Assembly: GCF_003589595.1 (NCBI RefSeq)
Contig: NW_020653726.1
Location: forward strand, 14,667,123-14,731,122
Direction: 5' to 3'
Source of the DNA: Hyposmocoma kahamanoa
Taxonomy: Eukaryota > Arthropoda > Insecta > Lepidoptera > Cosmopterigidae
Length of the DNA stretch: 64,000 nt
Shown: piece after piece, positions 32,820-44,639 of the stretch
Numbering within the stretch: position 1 is the stretch's first letter
Layout of the letters: each line of letters starts with the position of its first letter
Notes under the pieces: model-generated
What the model was told of the DNA's origin: nothing
The model's database searches: none
Seen by the model: the letters and a program-made list of their open reading frames with translations, nothing else
Translations under genes and position numbers: made by a program

Positions 32820-34030
32820 ACCCTCATAAACACTCCAGTGCCAACCCCAAACAATCTATAGCGACTTCACAAACATCCAACCCCTACACCAGAGAGGCCC
32901 AGCATTTCGACACCGAGAACACCACCAAACCTCTCAATAAAAGTCACTTGAACCGAAATTAGGAGGCCGACGTGCAACACCACCACGCATTGGTAGCCTT
33001 CTCTCGTTGAATTTTAATGTGTGGTGTCTGCATCAAAGATCAATTAAAATTCAAAAGATATAAAGTAACTTCTACAGTCACAACTGGGCATTAGTGGAGG
33101 ATGCGGCCTTCAGACTAGAGGTAAGAGAGCAAAGTAAGAGGTACAATCCAGTATGTCGTGATGAGATATGCAATGGTACGCCGAAATTTCTATTGGAAAG
33201 TTCAGTACCGTCACTCCAAAAACCTCAAGACAAAACACGCACTTCACGATCGGGGATAACTTCAAAAAAAGACACAAACCCGACGTGCTTATGTGTGCTA
33301 AAACTTGGTGCAAAAACATTAAAATACAACGCGTGAGGTTATCTTGGTATGAGCTCGCAAATTACTAGGTACAGCCGCCCGCGCATCATCGACAGCGATG
33401 TAACATTCACAACAAGCACTACTCGCTACTCGCACAAGGCTTCGGTATTAAATATCATTGTGAATTTTGTGTTATTGAATGAAATTCAGTAAATTTTATT
33501 ATTATAAAACTTACGGAACTTACTTATGGAACCGGAAATGGAAATTTTAAACAATTTCCATATTCATTAGTAAATTCATTGTCAACAATATTTGACGAAT
33601 ATAAAATGTCGGTGATAGATGTAAATGCAAATTATTTGATGGACAACTCGAATAAGCGACGCGACGCCTGGACGAGCTACTGAGTTGTTTTAACTTAAAA
33701 AAATATTGTCGATTTTCCTACACGCGAACTGATGAAACCGGAATCTGACGGAGGTGTTCAAAATCAATGTGACACTTGTAGCATTTCTTTGGATTGTGGA
33801 ATAGTTTCGAGCGATGTCTGTTACACCCATAGATTTAGTATATAGTCACACCTGTCTGTTATACCTATATACCGTTTCTCTGTCGCGACCACAACGCACA
33901 GCTGTTTGTATTGCCAGTTATGTAACACAAAAATGCAGACAAATATAAAAACATCGACGATCTTTGCAGAGGAGTCAACTAATTTATTTTATATTTATTT
34001 TACACTTATAAATAATTGAAATTTTATTTA
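32820..34030. other. No gene or recognised repeat
   Basis: AT-rich. Overlapping open frames at 33094-33368 read in two frames of the plus strand and one of the minus strand, without a family signature. A short palindrome-like GGAAATGGAAATTTTAAACA is followed by its near complement near 33535. Confidence 0.45.
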
Positions 34031-34033
34031 TTT

Positions 34034-34190
34034 ACCACGCAGAGGTCCCGGGTTCGATTCCGGGGCCGAGAGAAATACCTATTTGTATGGCCTGCGTTTA
34101 TTTCTCTTGTGACTTTGGGTGTAATTTGTAGTTGTCTATGTCTGTGTCTATGGTACCCGCGATATAGGGTCTTCCTAGTTCGGGGCTATT
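34034..34190 (+). repeat. tRNA-derived SINE (family B), head-truncated
   Basis: Begins in CCACGCAGAGGTCCCGGGTT with the B box GGGTTCGATTCC. It continues with GCGTTTATTTCTCTTGTGAC, GGGTGTAATTTGTAGTTGTC and the body through AGTTCGGGGCTATTTAAAAA. The A-box side is lost. Confidence 0.75.
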
Positions 34191-34421
34191 TAAAAAAACA
34201 CTCATAAAAAAGCGCTCATTATTTTGCTTGGAGTTACTGTGGAAATCCTGTTGGTGCTACTTACACTTACATATTAGTAGCAGTAGAACTCCTTGTGAAA
34301 TAGTTCGTCCAGAGAAATCCTGCCACCTCACCTATTTCTGACGCCAAGCAGTAATGTGATCATTACTGCGTTCCAGTTTTGAATGATAAGAGTGGTGAAA
34401 TTACAGGCACTGCACCTGTTA

Positions 34422-36106
34422 GGGCGCGTTTTCATTATGTCGTAACGTTTTATTTATCTTTGGACGACAGTTAAGTCTAGCCTGTTCCCATATCACGACT
34501 ATCTGTCATGACTTTGTTGTGAACATTAATTTTATCGTTGAACGACAGTCGTGTCTAGCTGTTCTCACTAGATCGTGACGACAATTTATCGGTTCACCGC
34601 AGCCGCCTTATCGTTTGCACGACAGAATCGTTTGAAGTTTCGATTATCTGTCGTCACATTTTTATCGCGACGTTTTATTTATCGTCAGACAACTGTCGTT
34701 CTAGCTCTTCTCATTCTCACAACAGTACGTCGTCGTAACGACAGTTAATCGTGTTGTACTGTATATATATACATACATATCAATCAATCAATCAATCAAT
34801 TTATTTATTTGTCAGAATAAGGTACATTATAATCAGATCTTATTTTAAACAAATCCAACTTATACTACCATAATCGGCATGTAAACATACATATATGTCA
34901 TTCAACCATTTACTAAGATTTCTAGAATCAATCAATGACAACTCAACTATTTATTACGATTAATGAAATTGACAAATATTGTTGTCTTTTATATTCATTA
35001 AAATTATTGGTCAATCTAATCTCCTTTGGCAAATGATTATAAATTTTTGGCGCCATGTAATATGCAGCTTTACTAAATAGCGTAGTTATGTGTGATTCTG
35101 TACACAACTTATCGCAAGTACGTGCCCGTGCAACGTTCTTAAACTTTCAGGATATTTTCTGATAAAAATTGTACACTCATAAATATAAAGTCCCGGCAAC
35201 GTTAACAAATGAAATTCCTTAAAATACGGCTTACAGCTGTCTGTTCGTCTTAAATTACAGATAGCTCTCACACACTTTTTTTGTGCGCGGAATATGGAAT
35301 CGATACCTGAAGCATTTCCCCAAAACATTATACCGTTCTCAAAGTAGATGTCACGTACGCATGGCATGCCTGTAGAACCAAGTCTCTGTCGACCACTTTG
35401 TTCAGCTTAAATAGAAAGTATGACTGTTTACTAAGTGTGGAACAAACATGTTCTATATGGGGATTCCACGTCAATTTACTATGTACATGTAAACTTGGTA
35501 GATCAATGATGTAAACCCAAAAACTTAGTAACATCTGTTTCATCGATACATTTACCAAGAAAGTCAATGGCTTTAATTTTGTACTGTTTTCTTTGTTTGA
35601 AACTCTTGATTTTAGTTTTGTCAATATTAATTTCAAGATCATTCCGTGTCAGCCAATTTAAAATACATGTCAAACTATCACTAATTTCATTCTCATTATT
35701 ATATATTACTGTACAATCGTCTGCGAATAACACCAAAGCGTGTGTAATTGACCTTGAACAGTCATTTGTGATCAACGTGGTCGAAAGCTTTGGTTAGGTC
35801 AATGCACAAAGCCAGTACAGGCGAGCTATGGTCAACTCGTTTATAAATTTGGTACAAAAAATCATAAATAGCTGAATTCATTGATTTGTTTTTTCGAAAT
35901 CCTATTTGCTCTGCACAGAATATGTTATTATTTTCAAAGTAATTACTTAAACTATTATAAATGATTTTCTCAAATATTTTGGAAAATACAGGTAACTGTG
36001 ATATGGGTCTGTATGTATATGTATGTACAATTTCACTTAAATATATAAGCCACGACACTTTAAACTGCACGACTATCTAGAGTCTCGACATAATGGGAAC
36101 GTGCCC
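34422..36106. mobile_element. Harbinger-like MITE carrying a nested LINE
   Basis: Left end GGGCGCGTTTTCATTATGTC and right end ACATAATGGGAACGTGCCC are inverted repeats. The TTA duplication lies at 34419-34421 and 36107-36109. The MITE part is the inverted equivalent of 2183-2600: for example, CGACAGTTAATCGTGTTGT matches the complement of 2273-2295, and TTTAAACTGCACGACTATCT the complement of 2217-2235. The LINE 34762-36030 lies between these two matching points. Confidence 0.85.
34762..36030 (-). pseudogene. 5'-truncated LINE, CR1/Jockey-group
   Basis: Fragments of one RT on the minus strand. RPISQLPVFSKIFEKIIYNS and GFRKNKSMNSAIYDFLYQIY precede the first catalytic box in ALCIDLTKAFDHVDH. Then comes FADDCTVIYNNENEI (second box, Asp-Asp intact), followed by LNWLTRNDLEINIDKTK, KLTWNPHIEHVCSTLSKQSY and YFENGIMFWGNASGIDSIFR to the C-terminus. 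The block between HVDHK and ITNDCS is shorter than in a normal RT, so an internal deletion is likely, and the N-terminus with the endonuclease is missing. The 3' end is a TGATTGATTGATTGATTG tail (minus strand) near 34780. It lies inside the MITE. Confidence 0.75.
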
Positions 36107-36179
36107 TTATGGACAAGACTATCGCTTACCACCGGGCGCACGACTCGTTCGTCCCGTCACTTGTATTTAAAAAAAAAGT

Positions 36180-38235
36180 GTAAACACGAAGATCGATTAA
36201 AGAAATATGGCCCAAATACATTGATGTCTTTTATATTCCCGGAGATGGATTGTCGACTACGTTATTAAAGAATCAGACCATTGAATTAAAACCAAATTAT
36301 TCTCCTTTATAAATTAAACCTTAGGTTTAAGTTTATTACATGTGGTAGACAAAGCTCAGAGTTAAAACAATTAAAAACAATAAATTTCCGTGCCCAATGT
36401 TACTGAAGTCCTCGACTTTTTAACCGATTCTTTGTATTTTTTACATTTATAAAAACATGAGGGGTCAAAGTCAAACAATCTTTATTTCATAGGTAAGCAA
36501 ATTACACTTAAAATCATTACATTGATTAAACTCTACTGCTCGCTCGTAAGGCTGATTGATTAGATTCCCATGAGAAGAATGAGCAAGAAACTCTAGGAGT
36601 TACAGGGAAGCAGCAATACAAATTCTTCGGGGATTAATTATTCCACACAATCGTTGGTCTCAATTATTTTAAATTCATGCTATTTTACTTAATACAATCT
36701 ATAATAATTCCTATTCTTATCTTGGATTTGTAACTTGTATATCTAAAAGTTCTTATTGTTTGTAAAATATAATGCTAACGTAAGGAGTATCGCAACGTGT
36801 AACGCAACGCAATGACGAGATTAATAAATTGAAACCGTAAAAGGGTCGCCACAGGTAGCCTAGTGTGGGACCACCTGTAATGATTTACATCGTGATGCCA
36901 TACTTTCAGGCATGGCATCACGTTAGCAACGCATGTTTTTGTTAATGTTAACACATACTTAATGTTAATTTAGCGTAAGTCTCTTGTTTTTTTCTCTAAA
37001 AATGTAAATGTGTCAAGTATTTCGTATTTTTACATAACACATTCTTAACATATTCTTATTCAAGGCCTGATCACCGGAGGATAGTGGGGATTATTAAAAT
37101 ACGAAAGTTTTACCGATATACGTATTATTATATATTATAAAAAAAAGAATATAATTATTATAATATATCTTTAGAAAAAGGAATTTTATAACAGTAACAT
37201 CTAAATATTTTGTTTTCGTGCCCAGTAAATCAATTGTGCATCTAAATCCAACGTCCTTATCACTTGTGGCGGAATTATTGAAAGATCTAGATAAAAAAAA
37301 TTATCGATGATAAAAAATTAATAAAAAGTAGCCAATCCATAAAAAAATTTTACTTCAAAGATATATTTAAAGATATGTGTATATATGATATGTATGTTTT
37401 GTAGTAAAAATTACGATTTGGCGCCTAAGATTGATAAGATGAATAAAGACTCATGGACATATTTAGAGAAACACTAAAAAAGTTGAATTATGTTAACTAT
37501 ATTCATATGAACCACAGGTCACATACACCAAAACATTTAATTTGAAAAAAGAATGACTTCAATCATCTTTTAATTATGAATGTTGTTGTCATAAGTCAAC
37601 CTTTTTTCATATCTGTGAGTATGTATCTGTAGGTGAGGTAGTTTTATTACTCTTAGTTATATATTTCAAATCAATCTTAAGGTCAAATATACTATGTTAA
37701 ACAAAAAACAAACAACGATTTTGCATTGCAATTTACCGTTGCATGTTTAAAAACATCTAAATTCCAAAATATGGACTTAATATTCTTTATCTCTCACCTA
37801 CAGATATAGCTTAATAATCGGGTGATCACCACCGATGAGAGGATGGGTTCATCTCTGCCATAAAGAAAAAGTATACGAATTGACTTAAAATCAACAATTG
37901 TTCTCAATTAATGTTCTAGAAGAGAATTCACAAAAAAACATAGAAGCCTATCGATACTTCGGGGAAGAAAAGGTATAAATATTAAACTACAAAGTTTACA
38001 ATACGAGTGAAGAACAACCATTTCATAAACGTTTTATTAGTTCATATTCTTTTTATAACTTTGTTTAGGTAAAATAAACCTTTTTGGCGAATAACTAAAT
38101 GTTGAGTAGACAGCCAGAAGGAGCATGAAAATTGAACCCAACTACATAAACAACTCTTTTTTGATAAAATTTACTTTGGCGTCCCTTTCTTTACCGAAGT
38201 ATCGATTTTTAAGAATAAACTGTGAGAGTAAAATG
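36180..38235. other. No gene; one weak dispersed repeat
   Basis: Very AT-rich. At 36470-36590 the word GGTAAGCAAATTACACTTAA matches 24972, probably a LINE tail. Nothing else is supported. Confidence 0.45.
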
Positions 38236-38238
38236 GAT

Positions 38239-38320
38239 TCTGGTTGACATTTTGGAGGACCGCCAATAACAATACTGTACAGACCTAGATAGTATAAGGC
38301 TTTACGTAGTATGTATGTGT
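38239..38320 (+). repeat. Direct repeat with 39690-39770
   Basis: TTCTGGTTGACATTTTGGAG and GACCGCCAATAACAATACTG, then GTACAGACCTA, recur with few changes at 39690-39770. The spacing of about 1450 bp encloses the foldback and the gypsy LTR remnant. Confidence 0.7.
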
Positions 38321-38329
38321 ATGTAATAT

Positions 38330-39147
38330 ACAGAGCGTCTCGCACCTATGCCACATGGTGGGAAAGTACCTTAAAAACCGTAGATAGAAAATTTCACTGA
38401 AAGAAGACGACATTTTGATTTTAAAAACAATTCGAAGTGCATTCAATGATACTTAAATAATAGCCTGTCTGAACCGGGAATAAAACCCGCCAAAAGTGAA
38501 AAAAAAACCTGTAATTTTACTATACTGATCGAAAGCCTCAATCATAAGGATTGTTTTCTTTTAAATAACATAGCATCTTAAATACAAGGAAGACCATGAA
38601 AGTTAACATTCAATTTAAAATTTTATTCAGGCAAATTAAGCTGTAAATGATTTAGTTTACAGCAACCGGTATGAGAGTGTGCAAGAGTGAGATATATTAT
38701 TTTAAATATTCACCATGAAAAGATAAATAAATCGACAGGAAGCGAAAAATTAAAAATTATCAAAAGAGTGAGAATTGGTACACCTCAGAATGGGACGTAT
38801 TTTAAGCATTTGATAACTTAAATTAATAATTGTAAGTTGCAGTTAAATGGACCTAATTATATAATATCTTAATTAAATGTTCAATTTCATGGTCTTCCTT
38901 TTATTTAAGATGCTGTGTTATTTAGAAGAAAATCATTCTTATGATTAAGGCTTTCGATCAGTACCTACAGTAAAATTGCATCCCGGGTTCGATTCCCGGT
39001 TCAGACAAGAGATTATTTAAAAATCTTTGAGTGCAGTTCGAATGGTTTTTAAAATCAAAATAAAGTCTTCTTTCAGTAAAACTTTCTATATACGGTATTT
39101 AAGATACTTTCCCTTCATGTGGCATAGCCGTGAGACACCTGTATATT
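38330..39147. repeat. Large foldback: about 280-bp imperfect inverted repeat
   Basis: The left arm, about 38330-38625, contains GCCACATGGTGGGAAAGTAC, TGAAAGAAGACGACATTTTG, CTGAACCGGGAATAAAACCC and TCTTAAATACAAGGAAGACC. The complement of the right arm, about 38870-39147, contains GCCACATGAAGGGAAAGTAT, TGAAAGAAGACTTTATTTTG, CTGAACCGGGAATCGAACCC and TCTTAAATAAAAGGAAGACC. The spacer is about 245 bp. The right arm preserves the tRNA B box GGGTTCGATTCCC, so the unit is probably a SINE-like repeat present as an inverted pair. Confidence 0.8.
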
Positions 39148-39149
39148 CG

Positions 39150-39287
39150 TTATATGAAAATACACATATTCTGATATATACATGATATATAATAAAAATA
39201 TTGTATTGATAATGAACAGTCAGGTTAAGGCGGTGACATAAACAAAATGTGGCGTTATTTCCAGCCATGTATATATCAGGTCCTCCC
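39150..39287 (-). repeat. Probable 3' LTR of an old gypsy element
   Basis: On the minus strand it starts TGATATATACATGGCTGGAA right after a purine run AGGAGGGAGGACC, which follows the stop codon of the pol fragment. An imperfect direct repeat at about 44283-44400 starts TGATATGGACTGGAAATAAG. The two share CAGAATATGTGTATTTT and the GTTATGTTACCGCC-type middle. Confidence 0.6.
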
Positions 39288-39615
39288 TCCTAATTTTGAC
39301 GCGGAACTCTTGTCGCCAGCAACTGGTCTATGTGCCTCTTCCAGACTTCTCCGGTGTCGGTTTGGAGCTCATAATGTAATTGGCCCAACTTCCTCCTTAC
39401 TGTTGCAAACACCCTTTTAAGACCAGTGGATTCCGAGAAGAGAAGATTCCGAGCCTGAAGTCTCTGGCCATTACGTGACAAATTGCGTGACAGAGATGGA
39501 GATGTGGTCATTGTTGATTTCGCAAATATCTCGGGTAATTTCGTTCTAATTGGTCTCTCAAGCATCATCTCATAGAACCTGTTGCCAGTTGAACGATGTA
39601 GTGTATTCCGTAATT
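39288..39615 (-). pseudogene. Gypsy Pol C-terminal (integrase tail) fragment
   Basis: The minus-strand frame reads TLHRSTGNRFYEMMLERPIR, then TKLPEIF..., QRLQARNLLFSES and LHYELQTDTGEVWKRHIDQL before the stop. The ERPIRTKLP and WKRHIDQL words are the end of gypsy-type integrases (the ...GR.LRT.L... and ...RHVDQL patterns). It differs from the intact element at 13235. Everything upstream in this ORF is gone. Confidence 0.65.
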
Positions 39616-39689
39616 GGGTCTTAATAATTGCTATTGTGGGTTGGGACTTAATCAGGTATATATCAAAATACGTGTACTGACAATGAAAA

Positions 39690-39770
39690 TTCTGGTTGCC
39701 ATTTTAGAGGACCGCCAACAACAATACTGTACAGACCTACACAATATAAGACTTTATTTAATATCATCAT
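39690..39770 (+). repeat. Direct repeat with 38239-38320
   Basis: AATTCTGGTTGCCATTTTAG, GACCGCCAACAACAATACTG and GTACAGACCTACACAATATA. It lies directly beside the 3' end of the LOA-like element. Confidence 0.7.
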
Positions 39771-42700
39771 ACCATTCTATGGCACTGCCAGAAGTTGATA
39801 GTAGCTTTTTTAATTTTGTTGTCCAGATGTTTGTTCCAGTTCAACTTGTTATCCAGTATTCCTCCCAAGCACTTGACTTCGGTTGATATCTGTAGTTCTG
39901 TGCTGAAGAGTTTGGGTAGTGGGTAGTTACCTAGTAGTCGTTTGTTTATAAACATTGCTAGTTCCGTCTTTGTTGGGCTTACCGATTGTTCGTATGCTCT
40001 GCACCATCTTTCCACAATTCGGAAAGCAGCTTGTGTAATGTACTGGCATAATTTCCTGTTACCAGTATAGCTATGTCATCAGCATATCCTACTGTATAGA
40101 AATGTTCTTTGTTTATTTTAATGATGAGGTGACAGAGACATGGTCATTTACGACCATGTTCCACAGAAGAGGCGACAGTACCCCTCCTTGAGGGCGCCCC
40201 TTCGCTACTATGGCCCATGCGGTCTCATTTGCTGTTGTTTTTATTGTTCTTTGTTTCAGCATGGTGCTAATCCAACTAATTAGAACTTCATCTACTTCGT
40301 GTCTTCTCAGTGCTGATTATATGCTGGAGAAGTTGGTTTTATCGAAGGCTCCTTCAATATCTATAAAGGTGCCTAGGCAGATTGCTTTGTCTTTGAGGGC
40401 CACTTCTATATTGCCACAACGGCATGTAAGGCCGATTCAGTGGATTTGCCTTGGCTGTATGCATGTTGGTTTCCGTGTAATGGTATATTCTTAAGCGCTC
40501 CATCCCTCAGTTCTCTGTCACATAACCTTTCTAATGTCTTCAAGAAGAACGATGTGAGGCTGATTGGTCTGAAGGACTTCGCGTCAGTGTAGTCGTGTTT
40601 TCCTAGTTTCGGAATAAATATGACTTACCTCTCGCCAGCTGTGGGGCACATAGCTGAATGCTAGACAGGCCCGAAAGATGTTGACCAAGTGCTGGACTAG
40701 TGTGCCTCCGCCCCATTTTAGGAGCGCGGGGAATACTCCATCTTGGCCCGGAGCTTTGTATGGTTCAAAGGTGTTTACTGCCCATTTTGTCTTTTCGTAT
40801 GTTACTACTTGTTCAGCGTATCGCCAGTTATGGATCGATGTGATGTAGTTAATTTCTTCGCACCTGTCGTCTTGGACGAACCTCTGGTCCTGAACCTGGA
40901 ACCTGTGCTTCCAGTAGGGTTCTTTCCGTTACCGCAGAGGAAGTTGTGTATGTGTTGTCTATCATGCGTATTGAACCTAGCTCAGTTGAATTTGAGTTGC
41001 CTAGGATTTTCCTTATTCTATTTGCTTGTGCACAATACGTGATGTTCCCGCAGTAGCCTCGCCATGACGCGGTGCTCCTGAACCATATACGCTTTTTTAG
41101 TTTGGATTTGGCCGTCTTGTAGTTTTCCCAGTCCTCATCCGCGCATGTGTTCATTGCTCTATTGAAGCGTCTCCTTACCTTTCTTCGTAACCTCTCAAGC
41201 TCAGGCCCCAACCAGTGTTGGCATTGTCGCGGAGCTGAGTCACTCAGTGGGCATGCGGAGTTACAGCTGTTCAATATGTTTGTTGTTAGTTTTTTAACCT
41301 GTAATTCTATCTGTGCTGTGTCCAGCAGTCTTCCCGATTTTACCGGTTCCCCCAGGCTCTGGTGTAGTTCGTCTGTGTATAATTTACAATCGGTTTTTCA
41401 GGTATTCCGTGTCGGTTGTTGTTCTTTGACGGCTGTTTCTGAGCTGAATCTTATCCATCTGTGGTCCGAGAAAGATGCTTCTTCGGACACGTGCCAGTTG
41501 TGGATAAGATCCACTGCTCCTTCTGACGCTAGGATTAGGTCTATAATATTCTACATCTTTTATTTATAAAAGTTGGCACTATACCTTCATTAAGGATTTG
41601 AAGGATCGTTGTGAATAAGTATTCTGTTAGGTTCTTACATCTATCATTTGCGAGTTCCATGCTCCACAACGGCTTGTGGGCATTGGAGTCAGTAGCCACA
41701 ACGATATTCTAGCCGTTCTGCTCGCAGTAGTCGATTAGCTGTACCATTTCTTACGGTGGTGGCACATCAGCCTCCGCCATATAGACAGAAGCGAGCACCA
41801 CTTCAGGTAGGCCCGTGGCCGCGTCAGCTAAAAGCTTTACGGCACACAAGTCTCTGGAACAGAATTCAGTTAGTGGCTGTACATGTAAGTTATTAGAGTA
41901 ATATATGCAAGTTCTAGGTTTATCTGAGATGGTAGTCGATAATAGCTTACCTTTCAGATGTGAGAGTCCATTTATTCGGCCACGGGGACTAATCCACAGT
42001 TCCTGGATTAGCGCCATGGCTGTGTTGTTAGCTTCCAACCACTTCCGTAGCTGAAGCGTTGCGGCCTGACAGTGGTGGAGGTTGCTCTGGACGATATGAA
42101 GTTTACTGAGCGAGGGGGAAACCGCCATCAGAAGATAGCAGCTCCTCGTCCACGTCCTCGCTCAGTCGGATGTCTCGCATCCCCAACACGCACTCGTCAT
42201 CACTGCTGGTCGCCACCGGTTTGACAGCGGCGTCCGCAGAGACGGGGGTCATCATCTTCTCCGGGGATATCAGAGGAGGTGGAGGGCTCCGGAGAGACGT
42301 CCATCCGTGTCGTTGTTGTGCCCGTCTTCTCAGGTGGCACATCGGTGTAGTGGCACATTGGATCTGAACCTGAGGTAGAACGTGCCCAACTGGAAGGTTA
42401 GGCGCCGGCCATGCCCCAGGACAGCGGGGACTAGTCTTCTGGGAGGCTCACCACTACGAAGGAATGTTCACTATGCTGCTGCAGCTTGTGAACAACCCAG
42501 CGGTGTGCCTCCGCCCACGGGTTTTGCCACTTGAGGATGCGGCCGATTCGACGCGCATCATCCTCATCGCCCAATGGCCAGGGATGAGTAGTTCGCAGAT
42601 CACCCTCCGGGGAGCCTCTACCCCATTTTTCAATGAGATTGGCTCCACGGATGGCAGCCTGATGGTGGTAATGGCATCCTCTAGGTACTGGAAAGTGACT

Positions 42701-43690
42701 GTGTCCTGACACCACAGTTTCAGGGACCCGTCACTGTAGACAGGTTTACCTCGAAACTGTAGGCCGACGTCCTCCTCGCCGCACTCCTACGCTCGTTGCG
42801 CGAGGCGCTGATAGGGGCACCTGAACCATGTCGGCATCGGGGCTCCGTATGTAGCCAGTTTTGGCTGATGTGATCACCGCCATGACTTCTGGCCTGGTGG
42901 CCTTGGCGTAGGTTCGATGCTGGGCGGGCCTCTCAGCCTTTTGCCGCTTGTGCTCGTCTCTAGGAGATATTGTCTCGTCAAGGCGGGCACGTTTGGCAAT
43001 GATCGAAGACTTCTGCATGCTCTATGCCGGTTTGCTGTTAGAACGAAGGGGAGCCCTTCCAGGGGGGTGCGCGACCGACACATTTGACCGGGCTGATGCA
43101 GTCCCTGGGCTACTCGCGCCACCCACTGGGGGCCTCGCCTCTCCCTCCTTCGGTAGGGGATTGTTTGCGTTGCAACGCTCGCGTTCTCTTCGACGGCCTT
43201 TCTTGTTTTTTCGGCAGGGCATCCCCTGCTCCCACTGGGGGCTGCTGGTGGACGCTCGCCGTAGTCACTTGTCCCTTCCTTACGGATGGTTGCCGCGGCC
43301 TTGGATTTGGGCTGATAACTCACCAGGGTCCACCCTGCCTCAAGGGCCGTATTTGAGGGGTTCTGCAATACAGTACCCGATGTGTGAGCGGGGGCCGCAG
43401 AACCTAGGGTTTGGGCCACTACCGCTGGTGTAGTGCTAGTACCAACATCGGTGCTCGGTTGACCTTGGGGTTTCCCCTGTGGCCTACCACTCACCGTAGG
43501 ACGCTGTGTGGTTTTGTGTGTTGGTGGGGCACTTTTGGGTTTCCCCTCCAGTACCGCCGGTTTTGGGTTATTAAATTTTGACAAAGAAAAATCGTTAGTG
43601 TTCATGTTATTATGTTTTTTTAATTCACTCTTCTGACTCCCACCCACCACGGAGCCCGCACCTTTGGGGATGTCCCATTCGGGACACCAG
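39767..43690 (-). pseudogene. LOA-like non-LTR retrotransposon, two ORFs, many breaks
   Basis: Read on the minus strand. ORF1 (43650 down to about 42430) starts MVGGSQKSELKKHN and is Pro/Thr/Lys-rich. Its later part, RRIGRILKWQNPWAEAHRWV, resembles the DUF4780-type domain of LOA-group gag proteins. ORF2 begins near 42128 with KLHIVQSNLHHCQAATLQLR, the start of an APE endonuclease. The pre-RT block lies at 40849-41274. The RT boxes are all visible: SFRPISLTSFFLKTLERL near 40560, FIDIEGAFDKT near 40360, GRPQGGVLSPLLWNM near 40180, and VGYADDIAI near 40080. Then comes CLGGILDNKLNWNKHLDNKI. Frameshifts separate these blocks, so it cannot encode a full ORF2. The LOA assignment is inferred. Confidence 0.7.
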
Positions 43691-43699
43691 GATTGTCAG

Positions 43700-44275
43700 G
43701 AGAGTATAGGTGCAGGAGTTAGGAGCTCACTTGGCGACATCGGTGGCTCAAAATGTGCGGCTGGCTAACCTGATCAAAGGCAGCTTGGTAGTCCGCACAT
43801 ACTCATCCCGTCAGCATGGCCGAGTCCATCCCCCCCGCACCTCGCCTGCGGCCCTCTGACGGGACACAATGCCTTTTGCCTGTGTTGGCTAATCACAGGG
43901 CTACCGTTTGGCAGGAAATCAGGGCCGAAGGGGGTATATTGCTTGCCGGGGTCCCCACCCCGCTCGGGCTCAACTCCCCAAGATTCCTTCATCCCTGCGT
44001 ACGGTGCTCAACTGCGTAGGCATTAACGCAGGAGGGTGTAAATTTAGACTGCCCACCAGGTGCCATGGTCCACCCCCAGAAACGCATGGCCGGGCCAGTT
44101 AATCTCTTCGCGCCCTCACTGACAATTCTCAGACTGAAGCCGGGAGTTGTCAGTGTTGGCCCCAGGATGTACCGGCTACATCCTTGGACGTTCTGTAACA
44201 AAATGTTATCACAGACTGCTCAAGGACTTCGCACACGTGGAGGTGGAGCAACTAACACACCCCTATATGTACGTA
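43700..44275 (-). other. Probable 5' UTR of the LOA-like element
   Basis: GC-richer than its surroundings, without a supported ORF. It lies between ORF1 and the LTR remnant at 44283, so it most likely belongs to the LINE 5' end. Confidence 0.4.
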
Positions 44276-44282
44276 ATATATT

Positions 44283-44400
44283 TTCCTTATATTAAAATAC
44301 ACATATTCTGATATGTACAAATATTTTATTGACAACGAAAAATCAGGTGACGGCGGTAACATAACCAAAATGTAGCCTTATTTCCAGTCCATATCAGTAA
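44283..44400 (-). repeat. Probable 5' LTR remnant of the old gypsy element
   Basis: Imperfect direct repeat of 39150-39287: AAATACACATATTCTGATAT, TATTGACAACGAAAAATCAG and CAAAATGTAGCCTTATTTCC on the plus strand. The interior of that gypsy element is replaced by the LOA-like LINE. Confidence 0.6.
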
Positions 44401-44639
44401 GTGTATTTCCACAATTTGTTTTTATTTGTCACCTTTTGGTACTAGTATTACTATTGTAGAATGATTGTAGTGAATAAATTGTTTATTTTTTATTTATTTA
44501 AATTAGCCTTTTGGTAGTCCTTGTTATAAAATAAAATAGAAATAACTTTAGTCTATACAAAATGTTAGTAAAATGTTAAGGAACTAAGTGTTAGTATACA
44601 ATAAAAATCCAGATGGTAAAGTAAAAATATAAAATGAGA

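Larger units (their letters stand above)
34273..36178 (+). repeat. Repeat A copy split by a Harbinger-like element
   Basis: The 5' part 34273-34418 (TTAGTAGCAGTAGAACTCC to TGCACCTG) and the 3' part 36110-36178 (TGGACAAGACTATCGCTTAC to TTGTATTTAAAAAAAAA) belong to one copy. They are separated by the element at 34422-36106. The insertion site is the family's CTGTTATGGACAGG word, duplicated as TTA. Confidence 0.85.

Noticed and set aside
34780..34800. CAATCAATCAATC array as an independent microsatellite
   Set aside because: It sits at the 3' end of the minus-strand LINE and is best read as that element's tail.
42874..43650. A host gene encoding a Pro/Thr-rich protein (258 codons)
   Set aside because: It lies just upstream, in the same orientation, of endonuclease and RT fragments and fits ORF1 of a LOA-like LINE.
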